A stretch of 5,547 nt of DNA from positions 1-5,547 of the forward strand of contig CAJXZI010000148.1 in assembly GCA_913063005.1 (NCBI GenBank). The letters are read 5' to 3'. Source of the stretch: an uncultured Halieaceae bacterium. Its GTDB lineage: Bacteria > Pseudomonadota > Gammaproteobacteria > Pseudomonadales > Halieaceae. The stretch's first letter is position 1. The number at the start of each line of letters is the position of its first letter. The position numbers and the translations under genes are program-made. The notes beneath the pieces were generated by a model, which saw only the letters and a list, made by a program, of their open reading frames with translations, ran no database searches and was not told the DNA's origin. Shown piece by piece: positions 1-5,547 of this stretch.

Positions 1-55
1 GCTGAGAGCTGAGAGCTGAGAGCTGAGAGCTGAGAGCTGAGAGCTGAGAGCTGAG
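1..55. repeat. Heptanucleotide tandem repeat (GCTGAGA)n
   Basis: Seven perfect copies of GCTGAGA are followed by six bases of an eighth (GCTGAG), with no mismatch. The array begins at the first base of the window, so its true length is unknown. Because 7 is not a multiple of 3, TGA falls in all three plus-strand frames, so the array cannot be coding on this strand. The minus strand is open in all three frames and would read as a seven-residue Ser/Leu/Gln/Ala repeat, but no minus-strand gene can be traced through it. It ends 74 nt before the start codon of the YceI-like gene. Perfect short tandem repeats can change copy number by replication slippage; any effect on the downstream gene is inference. 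Confidence 0.95.
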
Positions 56-117
56 GCCTTTCAACGGCGAGCATTGCGCTTATTTTGCAAGGCACTGATC
101 AACTGAGAGTATTGAAA

Positions 118-121
118 AAGG
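118..121 (+). promoter_or_regulatory. Ribosome binding site deciding the YceI-like start
   Basis: AAGG within an A-rich run (115-122) lies 8 nt upstream of the ATG at 130. This supports that ATG over the in-frame TTG codons at 85 and 112, which have no comparable site and would add residues in front of a well-formed signal peptide. No convincing -35/-10 pair was found between the repeat array and this site. Confidence 0.6.
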
Positions 122-129
122 TAAATCTG

Positions 130-708
130 ATGAGAGCTTTATTAATCGCGACGACGCTCATGACAGCGGCTTTTGTCGCACTTCCCGCCCAAGCTGATTG
201 GTCGATCAATGACACTTCCCGCATTGGGTTTGTGTCGATCAAAAATAACGTCATTGGCGAGAACAACGCTTTTCAGCGCGTATCCGGTGGTATTTCAGAT
301 ACAGGCGCCGTGACTGTCAATATCGATTTGACCTCAGTGGAAACAGGTGTCGGGATTCGCAACGAGCGTTTACAGAAAATGCTGTTTGATGTTGCTAATT
401 TTCCGCAGGCAAGGGTGTCAGCGCAGCTCAGCGATGACCAGCTGATGACGTTGAAATCTGGTGGCAGTGTTGCTGAATTTGTGTCCGTTTCTGTTGCCTT
501 ACATGGAAACACGGTTTCTAAGCAAGTAGAGCTCGCTGCGATCAAAACGGGGGATACCATACAGGTAACCACAACACAGCCCGTGGTTATTACGGCTTCA
601 GAGTTTGGTTTGGAGGCGGGTGTTGCCGCGCTCCAACAAATTGCTGGACTCAACGCGATCAGCCGATCCATCCCCGTTACCGTGGATTTGCAACTCAGTG
701 AAGACTGA
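130..708 (+). CDS. YceI-like secreted (periplasmic) protein
   Basis: This encodes a 192-residue exported protein of the YceI-like family. Members form a lipocalin-like beta-barrel, and some bind polyisoprenoids or other amphiphiles; the ligand here is unknown. Residues 1-22 are a typical Sec signal peptide: Arg2, a hydrophobic core, and an AQA cleavage site before Asp23. The mature part shows the YceI pattern: WSIND at 24-28, RIGFVSIKNN at 31-40 where canonical members have an HS.v.F.v.H stretch, FQRVSG at 48-53, the strand VTVNIDLTSVET at 61-72, then IRNERLQKMLFDVANFPQA at 76-94, the counterpart of the family's RDxHLxSxxFFdxxxyP segment. The canonical His is replaced in the first motif, so this is a divergent subgroup, seen also in other gammaproteobacterial proteins of the SIKNN type. 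Length matches the family. ATG at 130 was chosen for its ribosome binding site and signal peptide. The gene is probably monocistronic and converges on the cytochrome gene with a 3-nt gap. Confidence 0.85.
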   Translation: MRALLIATTLMTAAFVALPAQADWSINDTSRIGFVSIKNNVIGENNAFQRVSGGISDTGAVTVNIDLTSVETGVGIRNERLQKMLFDVANFPQARVSAQLSDDQLMTLKSGGSVAEFVSVSVALHGNTVSKQVELAAIKTGDTIQVTTTQPVVITASEFGLEAGVAALQQIAGLNAISRSIPVTVDLQLSED

Positions 709-711
709 CGA

Positions 712-3027
712 TTAGCGGCGGCCTGTTGCCTGCATGACAGCCATCAGTTGCGTGCGATATCGCTCGTAACGTCCCCGGTCGCCTGCATCGCGAGCAAATG
801 CAAGCAGTCCGTTCAAAATGTCAGGTTGGCCCGGGTGGCTGGCGTTAACAGACTCCAGCATCGCCATGGCCTCTTGCTTATTTCCAGTGTCGTTTAGCGC
901 GACGGCGTAGACGTATCTGTGGCGTGACCCTTCTTCCTCTAGTGCTGCTGCTTCTTTAAGCGATGCAAGACCTGCCTCAGTGTCACCGAGACGTATAAAG
1001 TGCAGGCCCTGCGAGAACCAAAGACTGCCAGAGTCAGGAATGCGGTTTATGGCATCGCTGAGAAGTGTCGAGGCTTCCTCGTTGCGTGCGTCGCGTCGCA
1101 ACAAATCCACTAGGTTTATGAGCGCGGGTTCGAGTTGATCGTTTAGCACCAGTGCCTCGCGCAAAGCGGCCTCGGCTTTTGTTGTGTCGCCGCGGTCGGT
1201 CCAAAAGTTAGCAAGTTGTAACTGCACTGAGGGCATATCCAAGTGGTCGCTCTGTACCTCGAGATACTCATCGAATAGGGGGACTAATGAGGCTATATCT
1301 TTGGGGCGAAGTTCGGCCTCAGGAACGCCTGCCAGCACCTGCGCGACTTCCATGCGTACACTCAGGACCGGATCTTGAATAAAGGGCCGTAGCATCAAAA
1401 AACGCTGAGCGGGTGGTAGCCCTCGAAGCGCACGAACAGCGGATGTCCTGAGAACAGGGTCATCTGCTCGAAGCAACATCGCGCTCATATTAGGCAGCGC
1501 CGGGGCGCCAAGATTGCTGAGCTGCTCAATAACCGAGGCACGCATAAGCGGTGATTGAGTGTCGTTTACGACGATGGCCTCTAACGTCGGAAGCGTTCTG
1601 ACATCACCATGATCTGCAGCAAATCGCGCCTTCACCTGTTTGAGTGTTTTAAGGTCTCCCTCAACCCCCCAATCGCGCAGCGCCTCGTAAGCCCACGAGG
1701 CACTTTGATCGGTATGGCACTGCGTACAAGCGTTTGGGCTGCCCGTTGAGAGTGAAATATCAGGCCTGGGAATGCGCATGCTGTGATCTCGTCGCGCGTC
1801 AACACCCATGTAAATCTGCGAAGGCATGTGACAATTCACGCAGGCACTTCCGCTGCTACTGATCGCGTGACGATGATGGCTAACCGCATCGTATGTCTCG
1901 GGCTTGTGACACTGAGTGCAGACGCCATTGCCTTGGGCTACTAGCTCGTTGCTATGTGGGTTGTGGCAGTTGCTGCAGACAACGCCCGCTTGCGCCATTT
2001 TGCTTTGCATAAATGAGCCGTATACGTACACCTCATCGCGAATTTGCCCGTCGTGCCAGTACAGCGGTGACTCAAGTACGGAGAGACGATGCGTATTCAA
2101 TAGCGATTGTCCGTAGTGATAGTCGCCAAGCGTGGCGCGTCGCGAGTGACACCGCCCGCAGTTATCGGCCTGTACTGTGTTGTCTAGGGGCGTTGATCGG
2201 TGCGCAATATCCTCATCAGGAGCTCTTACCCACTGACCACGGGCTGCGAGTGCTAATTCGAAGCCCATATCCGCAGCAGTTGGATAGATTGATTTCCCCT
2301 TAGGATGCGCGTTTGTCGAGTCCAAGCCAGTCATCATGCTGCCCGGTTCATTTTTCTTAACCTGGTCAGTCATTAGCGCCACGTGATCAGAGCCGGGACC
2401 GTGACAGGATTCGCAGCCCACGTCGATTTGATCATAGGTGGTTTTATAGCTGCGCGTGCTGGCGTTGTAGCCTTTGACCACATTGGTGCTATGGCACTCG
2501 GCGCAGCGGCTATTCCAGTTATGGTAAATACCCGTCCAGTGAAGTGGGCTATCTGACGTAACTGGCTCCTGATCTTCGTAAATATGATACCAACGCTGTC
2601 CGCCTTCAGATTCTTTACGGCTATCCCACGCAATGCTTAACGCATTAAGGCTACCGTTTTTAGTTGGTAATAAAAGCTGCTGAAGCGGATAAACGCCAAA
2701 GACGTATTTGACCGGATAGTCGGTGAGTTCGCCTTTTTCATTGTCGGTATTAACCCAATACGCACCACCTTTTTTGAAGAAGGTTGTGGTCACACCCTCG
2801 TAGACGAACTTGGCATTATCAAAATCACCGAGCACGGTTTTAGCATTAGCTGCCTGCATCGCGAGGTCGTGGTGGGAGCCTGTCCAGTCTTCTACCTGTG
2901 CTTCATGGCAGCTCGCGCAGGCGTTATTGCCAAGAAAAGTCGCATCTTCTGCATTGGCGGGATTGGCAAGAAGATGGCTTAGAAAAACAAGATGACCGAG
3001 GAAAAGCAGTCGAGTCAGATGACTCAT
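712..3027 (-). CDS. Octaheme cytochrome c with HEAT and TPR repeats
   Basis: This encodes a 771-residue periplasmic multiheme c-type cytochrome, probably carrying electrons; its partner or substrate is unknown. Residues 1-26 form a signal peptide (cleavage after ANA). Eight CxxCH heme sites lie at residues 37-41, 175-179, 205-209, 290-294, 351-355, 370-374, 396-400 and 434-438; none is CxxCK. The WTGSHHDLAM stretch (48-57), CAECHST (175-181), CESCHGPGSDH (205-215) and CVNCHMP (396-402) fit the cytochrome c554-like, TPR-containing family. Residues about 478-570 look like HEAT-type alpha repeats, and about 600-760 like TPRs (for example TKAEAALREALVLND, 616-630). The frame is open 47 codons further up to 3168, but the ATG at 3027 directly precedes the signal peptide and follows the glycosyltransferase stop by 14 nt. 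The ribosome binding site is weak (GGA about 10 nt upstream), suggesting translational coupling. It is the last gene of a three-gene operon. The family call is strong; no enzymatic activity is assigned. Confidence 0.9.
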   Translation of the reverse strand: MSHLTRLLFLGHLVFLSHLLANPANAEDATFLGNNACASCHEAQVEDWTGSHHDLAMQAANAKTVLGDFDNAKFVYEGVTTTFFKKGGAYWVNTDNEKGELTDYPVKYVFGVYPLQQLLLPTKNGSLNALSIAWDSRKESEGGQRWYHIYEDQEPVTSDSPLHWTGIYHNWNSRCAECHSTNVVKGYNASTRSYKTTYDQIDVGCESCHGPGSDHVALMTDQVKKNEPGSMMTGLDSTNAHPKGKSIYPTAADMGFELALAARGQWVRAPDEDIAHRSTPLDNTVQADNCGRCHSRRATLGDYHYGQSLLNTHRLSVLESPLYWHDGQIRDEVYVYGSFMQSKMAQAGVVCSNCHNPHSNELVAQGNGVCTQCHKPETYDAVSHHRHAISSSGSACVNCHMPSQIYMGVDARRDHSMRIPRPDISLSTGSPNACTQCHTDQSASWAYEALRDWGVEGDLKTLKQVKARFAADHGDVRTLPTLEAIVVNDTQSPLMRASVIEQLSNLGAPALPNMSAMLLRADDPVLRTSAVRALRGLPPAQRFLMLRPFIQDPVLSVRMEVAQVLAGVPEAELRPKDIASLVPLFDEYLEVQSDHLDMPSVQLQLANFWTDRGDTTKAEAALREALVLNDQLEPALINLVDLLRRDARNEEASTLLSDAINRIPDSGSLWFSQGLHFIRLGDTEAGLASLKEAAALEEEGSRHRYVYAVALNDTGNKQEAMAMLESVNASHPGQPDILNGLLAFARDAGDRGRYERYRTQLMAVMQATGRR

Positions 3028-3041
3028 CGAAAAGAATCCAG

Positions 3042-4064
3042 CTAGCCCCAGAGTTCTTTGCTTAATTGTTCCACGGGTTCTTTTGCCCCACGAGCTAGCC
3101 ACCTTGCGAGTGAAGATGCCACATCGTTGAAATGAATCTTGGGTGCCGAAGGCATATCGTCTAACCACGCACGCGCCTTTTGAGTTTCTAGTGCTTGCAT
3201 TGTAGTGGCATAGCCAAGCTGCTCAAGCGCTGCCGCATTGGAAAGTTGCTCCATTTGTTTTGCGAGCGGCCGAGTCAATACGGGTTTGCCCCATTGAAGA
3301 CATTCGGAAATCAGTTCGAAGCCAGTGTTGCAGATAACCCCTTTTGAAGTAGCAAGGTCACGTTTGAAGCCGTCAACATTGGCTTTCTGTCGAAGTACAT
3401 TCCCCTGCTGTTTATCTGTAACCGCGGGTGAGTATTGGATAAATGATTTATCTGCGAACCCCTGTAGCCAACGAGTCGTCAGATCCTGGTCTTCAAAGGG
3501 TAAATAGACCAAGATGTGCTCTTTCGTGGCGTCCGGATCGATATCTGGTAAATCGAGAATGGGCGGTAGAATGGTGTCGTCAAAGGCAGCCCAGTGAAGC
3601 CCTACCGGGATATCCACGGGCGCAAATTGATTCATCACCAGTCGACTCGCCGCGTTATCGCCAGTGAGTGGGGTGTTTTTCCCAAACGCGTATTGATGGC
3701 CTATGCCAATGGTTTCTCGACCCCTTGCTTTCGCCGCCCACGCTATTACGGGTTCGTAATCGCATACGATGAGGTCGTAAGGGTCCAAATCTAGACGGTT
3801 TACGTCTTGCAAAAAGGTGGCGGGCGCCAAATTGAAAGCCGTTTTTCGGTACCGCATTCTTCCGGCTTCGGTAACCATCGTGATGCCTTTGCGGTGCTTA
3901 AAGTCACCAAAAGGTTCCATATCGAATAGCTTGGACGCTTCGCGGCCAGAAAAAAGCCAAGTCACGTCAACGTCGAAATCCTTTAAGGCGTGTGCCACCC
4001 CTCTGGCTCGACTGATATGCCCTTGCCCGGTTCCTTGAACCCCGTACAGAATTTTTCTTGTCAT
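3042..4064 (-). CDS. GT-B glycosyltransferase, MJ1255/VC2487 type
   Basis: This encodes a 340-residue cytoplasmic glycosyltransferase resembling the MJ1255/VC2487 group, distantly related to MurG and UDP-glycosyltransferases. It should transfer a sugar from a nucleotide donor; donor and acceptor are not known for the family. The N-terminal Rossmann half opens with ILYGVQGTGQGHISRA (5-20), whose GxGxGH loop is typical of GT-B enzymes acting on lipid or small-molecule acceptors. CDYEP at 101-105 is the conserved acidic stretch of the N domain. The C-terminal half carries the donor-binding signature NTGFELISECLQWGKPVL (246-263) followed by RPLAKQMEQ (265-273), the counterpart of the MurG/UGT GGxxSxxEAlxxGkPxlxxPxxxxQ pattern. 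There is no signal peptide or clear membrane segment. The ATG at 4064 lies 9 nt after the stop of the phosphatase gene, with no clear Shine-Dalgarno sequence, so translation may be coupled to it. The neighbouring PAP2 gene suggests a lipid-linked substrate; this is inference. Confidence 0.85.
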   Translation of the reverse strand: MTRKILYGVQGTGQGHISRARGVAHALKDFDVDVTWLFSGREASKLFDMEPFGDFKHRKGITMVTEAGRMRYRKTAFNLAPATFLQDVNRLDLDPYDLIVCDYEPVIAWAAKARGRETIGIGHQYAFGKNTPLTGDNAASRLVMNQFAPVDIPVGLHWAAFDDTILPPILDLPDIDPDATKEHILVYLPFEDQDLTTRWLQGFADKSFIQYSPAVTDKQQGNVLRQKANVDGFKRDLATSKGVICNTGFELISECLQWGKPVLTRPLAKQMEQLSNAAALEQLGYATTMQALETQKARAWLDDMPSAPKIHFNDVASSLARWLARGAKEPVEQLSKELWG

Positions 4065-4073
4065 AGGTGCTTT

Positions 4074-4637
4074 TTACCAGAGATTCAGCGTCGAGGCTGT
4101 ACCTAGCGCGACACCTGATCCCAGTAGCGCTCCGGCGACGATGTCGCCTGGGAAGTGAACGCCTACAATGACTCTAGACAAGCCAACGGCCGCTGCCCAA
4201 ATAAACAGTACGGCGGAGACGCCGCCGAACATTAGGGATGTCATCACGCACAGACAAAACGCAGCGGATGTGTGTCCGGAAGGAAAACTGAATTTATCGG
4301 AGGCGGTTATGAGTGAGTGAATACTCGGGGTCAGGTCGCAGGGTCTTAGCCGCTTCAAGGAGTTTTTTAGGATGTAATAGCTGAACCGCTCCACACTGAA
4401 AGCGACAGCGAGTGCCAATGCGTAAGTGGGTGCAAGTATCGATCCTGATAGCCAGACAAGTAAGGGCGAGACAAGTTGCGCGTACCCATCCCCACTCTTC
4501 GAAACCGCAAGAGCAGTTTGCGTTAAAGCCTGTCTTGCTTTGCCGTAGCCAAATACTTTGTTAAATAAGGCTAGGTCTATTTGTTGTAACAATGACAAAC
4601 TCAACAAGCTTGTTTTTGGTCCAATTGCAGGAATCAT
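4074..4637 (-). CDS. PAP2-family membrane phosphatase
   Basis: This encodes a 187-residue integral membrane phosphatase of the PAP2 (type 2 phosphatidic acid phosphatase) superfamily. Members dephosphorylate lipid phosphates such as phosphatidic acid, phosphatidylglycerophosphate or undecaprenyl pyrophosphate; the substrate cannot be read from sequence. All three signature motifs are intact: K-x6-RP at residues 91-99 (KNSLKRLRP), PSGH at 119-122 with the catalytic-motif His122, and SR-x5-H-x3-D at 154-165 with nucleophile His161 and Asp165. Hydrophobic stretches at about 55-85, 124-152 and 165-182 are likely membrane segments. In this fold the active site usually faces the periplasm. The length is typical for small bacterial members. 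It is the first gene of the cluster, with its own strong ribosome binding site, and its promoter must lie in the 79-nt divergent region. Pairing with a glycosyltransferase suggests a role in recycling a lipid carrier or trimming a lipid phosphate; this is inference. Confidence 0.92.
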   Translation of the reverse strand: MIPAIGPKTSLLSLSLLQQIDLALFNKVFGYGKARQALTQTALAVSKSGDGYAQLVSPLLVWLSGSILAPTYALALAVAFSVERFSYYILKNSLKRLRPCDLTPSIHSLITASDKFSFPSGHTSAAFCLCVMTSLMFGGVSAVLFIWAAAVGLSRVIVGVHFPGDIVAGALLGSGVALGTASTLNLW

Positions 4638-4644
4638 CTAAACG

Positions 4645-4650
4645 CCCCCT
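4645..4650 (-). promoter_or_regulatory. Ribosome binding site of the PAP2 gene
   Basis: On the minus strand AGGGGG lies 7 nt before the ATG at 4637. It is the strongest ribosome binding site in the cluster, in contrast to the weak or absent sites of the two downstream genes, which fits entry of ribosomes at the first gene and coupling later. Confidence 0.6.
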
Positions 4651-4659
4651 GAATAGATA

Positions 4660-4677
4660 CTTCCAACCAGTTTGAAG
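4660..4677. repeat. Imperfect inverted repeat, possible operator
   Basis: The arms CTTCCAA (4660-4666) and TTTGAAG (4671-4677) are separated by 4 nt and pair at 6 of 7 positions, the mismatch being C4664 against T4673. The position between two divergent genes suits a regulator site, but the element is short and could be chance. Confidence 0.3.
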
Positions 4678-4703
4678 GGTAAATATCACAGAATTATGAA
4701 CGT

Positions 4704-4707
4704 GGAG
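4704..4707 (+). promoter_or_regulatory. Ribosome binding site deciding the GTG start
   Basis: GGAG lies 9 nt upstream of the GTG at 4717. The only upstream in-frame ATG (4696) is closed by TAG at 4711-4713 after five codons, so GTG is the first usable start and the protein then begins directly with the family's N-terminal beta strand (HIGIL). Confidence 0.65.
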
Positions 4708-4716
4708 AAATAGCGG

Positions 4717-5424
4717 GTGCATATCGGAATTTTAAAGACGGACGCGGTCAGGTCTGAGTGGGTGGATGAGTTTGGTGAATATCCCGATATGTTTGTTCGC
4801 TTGGTCGGTGAGGCGAATCCCGAGGCGACTTTTTCGACCTGGGATGTTGAGGAGGGTGTGCACCCAACTCAACAGGATATCGATAGCGTTGACGGCTTTA
4901 TCATCACCGGCAGTAAAAGCTCAGCCTATGATGATAAGCAGTGGATTCGGGACCTTGAGGGTCTTATTCAGAAATTGCACGCTGAGCGCAAAAAGATGGT
5001 GGGCATTTGTTTTGGTCACCAAGTTATCGCGCAAGCGCTGGGTGGCGTGGTATCCAAGTCCGAAAAAGGCTGGGGTGTGGGTGTTAATGTTTACAACCTC
5101 GGTGGTGCGCCTTTCGAGGGTGGTGAGTCGGGCGAGCTGAAACTTATCGCATCACACCAAGATCAAGTGCATGTCTTGCCCCCCGGAGCAAAAAACGTCG
5201 TCACCAACGGGCACTGCGAGAATGCAGGATTTGTCATGGGCGATCATATTTTTACCCTGCAAGGTCACCCCGAGTTCGTACCCGAGTACTCCGCAGCGAT
5301 TATGGCCTTCCGCTTCGACATGATTGGCGGCGACCGTGTTGCCGAGGGGCGAGCGTCGCTAGAGACGCATCAGCACGAGGGCGCCAAGGTCGCGGGCTGG
5401 ATGGTAGATTTTTTCTCCAATTAA
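4717..5424 (+). CDS. Class I glutamine amidotransferase (GATase1-like)
   Basis: This encodes a 235-residue cytoplasmic protein with a single class I glutamine amidotransferase domain, similar to the free-standing subgroup related to the GMP synthase glutaminase domain. Such domains hydrolyse glutamine and pass ammonia to a synthetase, or act on other gamma-glutamyl compounds. The catalytic triad is complete: nucleophile Cys98 in GICFGHQ (96-102), and His184 and Glu186 in QGHPEF (182-187). GFIITGSKSSAYD (60-72) corresponds to the conserved loop supplying the oxyanion hole, and SHQDQV (146-151) is a further family motif. The domain fills the whole protein; no synthetase domain is fused and none is adjacent in the window, so the substrate is open. 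Translation starts at GTG with a good ribosome binding site. It is divergent from the PAP2 operon and probably monocistronic. Some related proteins are annotated as GMP synthase, which is not supported here because the ATP-pyrophosphatase domain is absent. Confidence 0.9.
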   Translation: MHIGILKTDAVRSEWVDEFGEYPDMFVRLVGEANPEATFSTWDVEEGVHPTQQDIDSVDGFIITGSKSSAYDDKQWIRDLEGLIQKLHAERKKMVGICFGHQVIAQALGGVVSKSEKGWGVGVNVYNLGGAPFEGGESGELKLIASHQDQVHVLPPGAKNVVTNGHCENAGFVMGDHIFTLQGHPEFVPEYSAAIMAFRFDMIGGDRVAEGRASLETHQHEGAKVAGWMVDFFSN

Positions 5425-5437
5425 GCGCATGCAATTT

Positions 5438-5459
5438 TGATTCTGCGTGTATTGAATCA
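5438..5459. repeat. Stem-loop downstream of the amidotransferase gene
   Basis: TGATTC (5438-5443) and GAATCA (5454-5459) are perfect inverted arms around a 10-nt loop. The stem is short, A/T-rich and followed by GGGC rather than a T run, so it is not a convincing intrinsic terminator. Just downstream AGGG (5459-5462) could pair with CCCT (5474-5477) before TTTATT, which is also weak. Otherwise the stretch from 5425 to about 5488 holds nothing I recognise. Confidence 0.3.
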
Positions 5460-5503
5460 GGGCTTTTGCGGCTCCCTTTATTCTCACCGGAGTGCCCACC
5501 ATC

Positions 5504-5547
5504 ATGCACACCAGTAAATGGGCCTGCGGTGGTCTGGCTGGATGGGT
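5504..5547 (+). CDS. Possible start of a further gene, cut by the window edge
   Basis: The ATG at 5504 opens a frame that stays open for 14 codons to the right edge, reading MHTSKWACGGLAGW. GGAG at 5489-5492 lies 11 nt upstream, somewhat far but usable as a ribosome binding site. Lys5 followed by small and hydrophobic residues could be the start of a signal peptide or membrane segment, but the fragment is too short to tell. Another open frame starts at ATG 5518 without a visible ribosome binding site. Product unknown. Confidence 0.35.
   Translation, partial: MHTSKWACGGLAGW

Larger units (their letters stand above)
4638..4716. promoter_or_regulatory. Divergent intergenic promoter region
   Basis: These 79 nt separate the divergent PAP2 and glutamine amidotransferase genes and are the only place for promoters of both transcription units. 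The centre is A/T-rich. On the plus strand TTGAAG (4672-4677) and TATGAA (4695-4700) are 17 nt apart, each matching the sigma70 consensus at 4 of 6 positions, but transcription would then begin at about the ribosome binding site, so this pair is doubtful. No better pair stood out on the minus strand. An imperfect inverted repeat (4660-4677) lies near the middle. The presence of promoters is inferred from gene orientation. Confidence 0.45.

Noticed and set aside
85..129. TTG starts at 85 and 112 for the YceI-like gene
   Set aside because: They add residues before a well-formed signal peptide; the ATG at 130 has AAGG 8 nt upstream.
2373..2633. 86-codon minus-strand open frame inside the cytochrome gene
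   Set aside because: It lies wholly within a confidently assigned gene in another frame and shows no recognisable domain.
3028..3168. Upstream extension of the cytochrome frame by 47 codons to an ATG at 3168
   Set aside because: It overlaps the end of the glycosyltransferase in another frame, would bury the signal peptide inside the protein, and the ATG at 3027 sits at normal operon spacing.
4672..4700. TTGAAG / TATGAA sigma70-like pair with 17-nt spacing
   Set aside because: Transcription would begin at about 4707, cutting off the ribosome binding site at 4704-4707; each box matches only 4 of 6.
4696..4713. Five-codon open frame (MNVEK) ending just before the GTG start
   Set aside because: It is very short, has no ribosome binding site of its own and contains the site of the real gene; an attenuating leader peptide cannot be supported.
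4766..5140. 124-codon plus-strand open frame inside the amidotransferase gene
   Set aside because: It is a frame shadow: the overlapping frame has the full catalytic triad and family motifs, this one has none.
5438..5482. Intrinsic terminator after the amidotransferase gene
   Set aside because: Stems are 4-6 bp, weak, and no proper T run follows; recorded only as a possible stem-loop.

Overview
The window reads as a compact chromosomal segment of a Gram-negative bacterium, most likely a gammaproteobacterium, perhaps marine. The evidence is two proteins with Sec-type signal peptides, a periplasmic multiheme cytochrome c, a YceI-like secreted protein, and a glycosyltransferase of the MJ1255/VC2487 type, which is common in Vibrio-like genomes. 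This placement is inference from gene families, not a sequence match. Base composition looks even, roughly half G+C, and there are no insertion sequences, tRNAs, rRNAs or CRISPR arrays.

Layout from left to right: (1) a heptanucleotide tandem array (1-55) running off the left edge; (2) a plus-strand YceI-like secreted protein (130-708); (3) a minus-strand cluster transcribed right to left in the order PAP2 phosphatase (4637-4074), GT-B glycosyltransferase (4064-3042), octaheme cytochrome c with HEAT and TPR repeats (3027-712). Its genes are 9 and 14 nt apart, so it is almost certainly one transcript; (4) a 79-nt divergent intergenic region; (5) a plus-strand class I glutamine amidotransferase starting at GTG (4717-5424); (6) a short intergenic stretch and possibly the first codons of another plus-strand gene (from 5504). 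The YceI-like gene and the cytochrome converge with only 3 nt between their stop codons.

The PAP2 enzyme and the glycosyltransferase make a plausible pair acting on lipid-linked phosphates or sugars at the inner membrane. The cytochrome would be exported and loaded with eight hemes in the periplasm. Why an electron-transfer protein with a protein-interaction tail is co-transcribed with two envelope enzymes is the main open question. The flanking YceI-like and amidotransferase genes are separate transcription units with no evident link to the cluster.

No complete undescribed system can be shown from this sequence alone. The most interesting items are the PAP2-glycosyltransferase-cytochrome operon, the octaheme-HEAT-TPR architecture, and the 7-bp repeat array upstream of the YceI-like gene.
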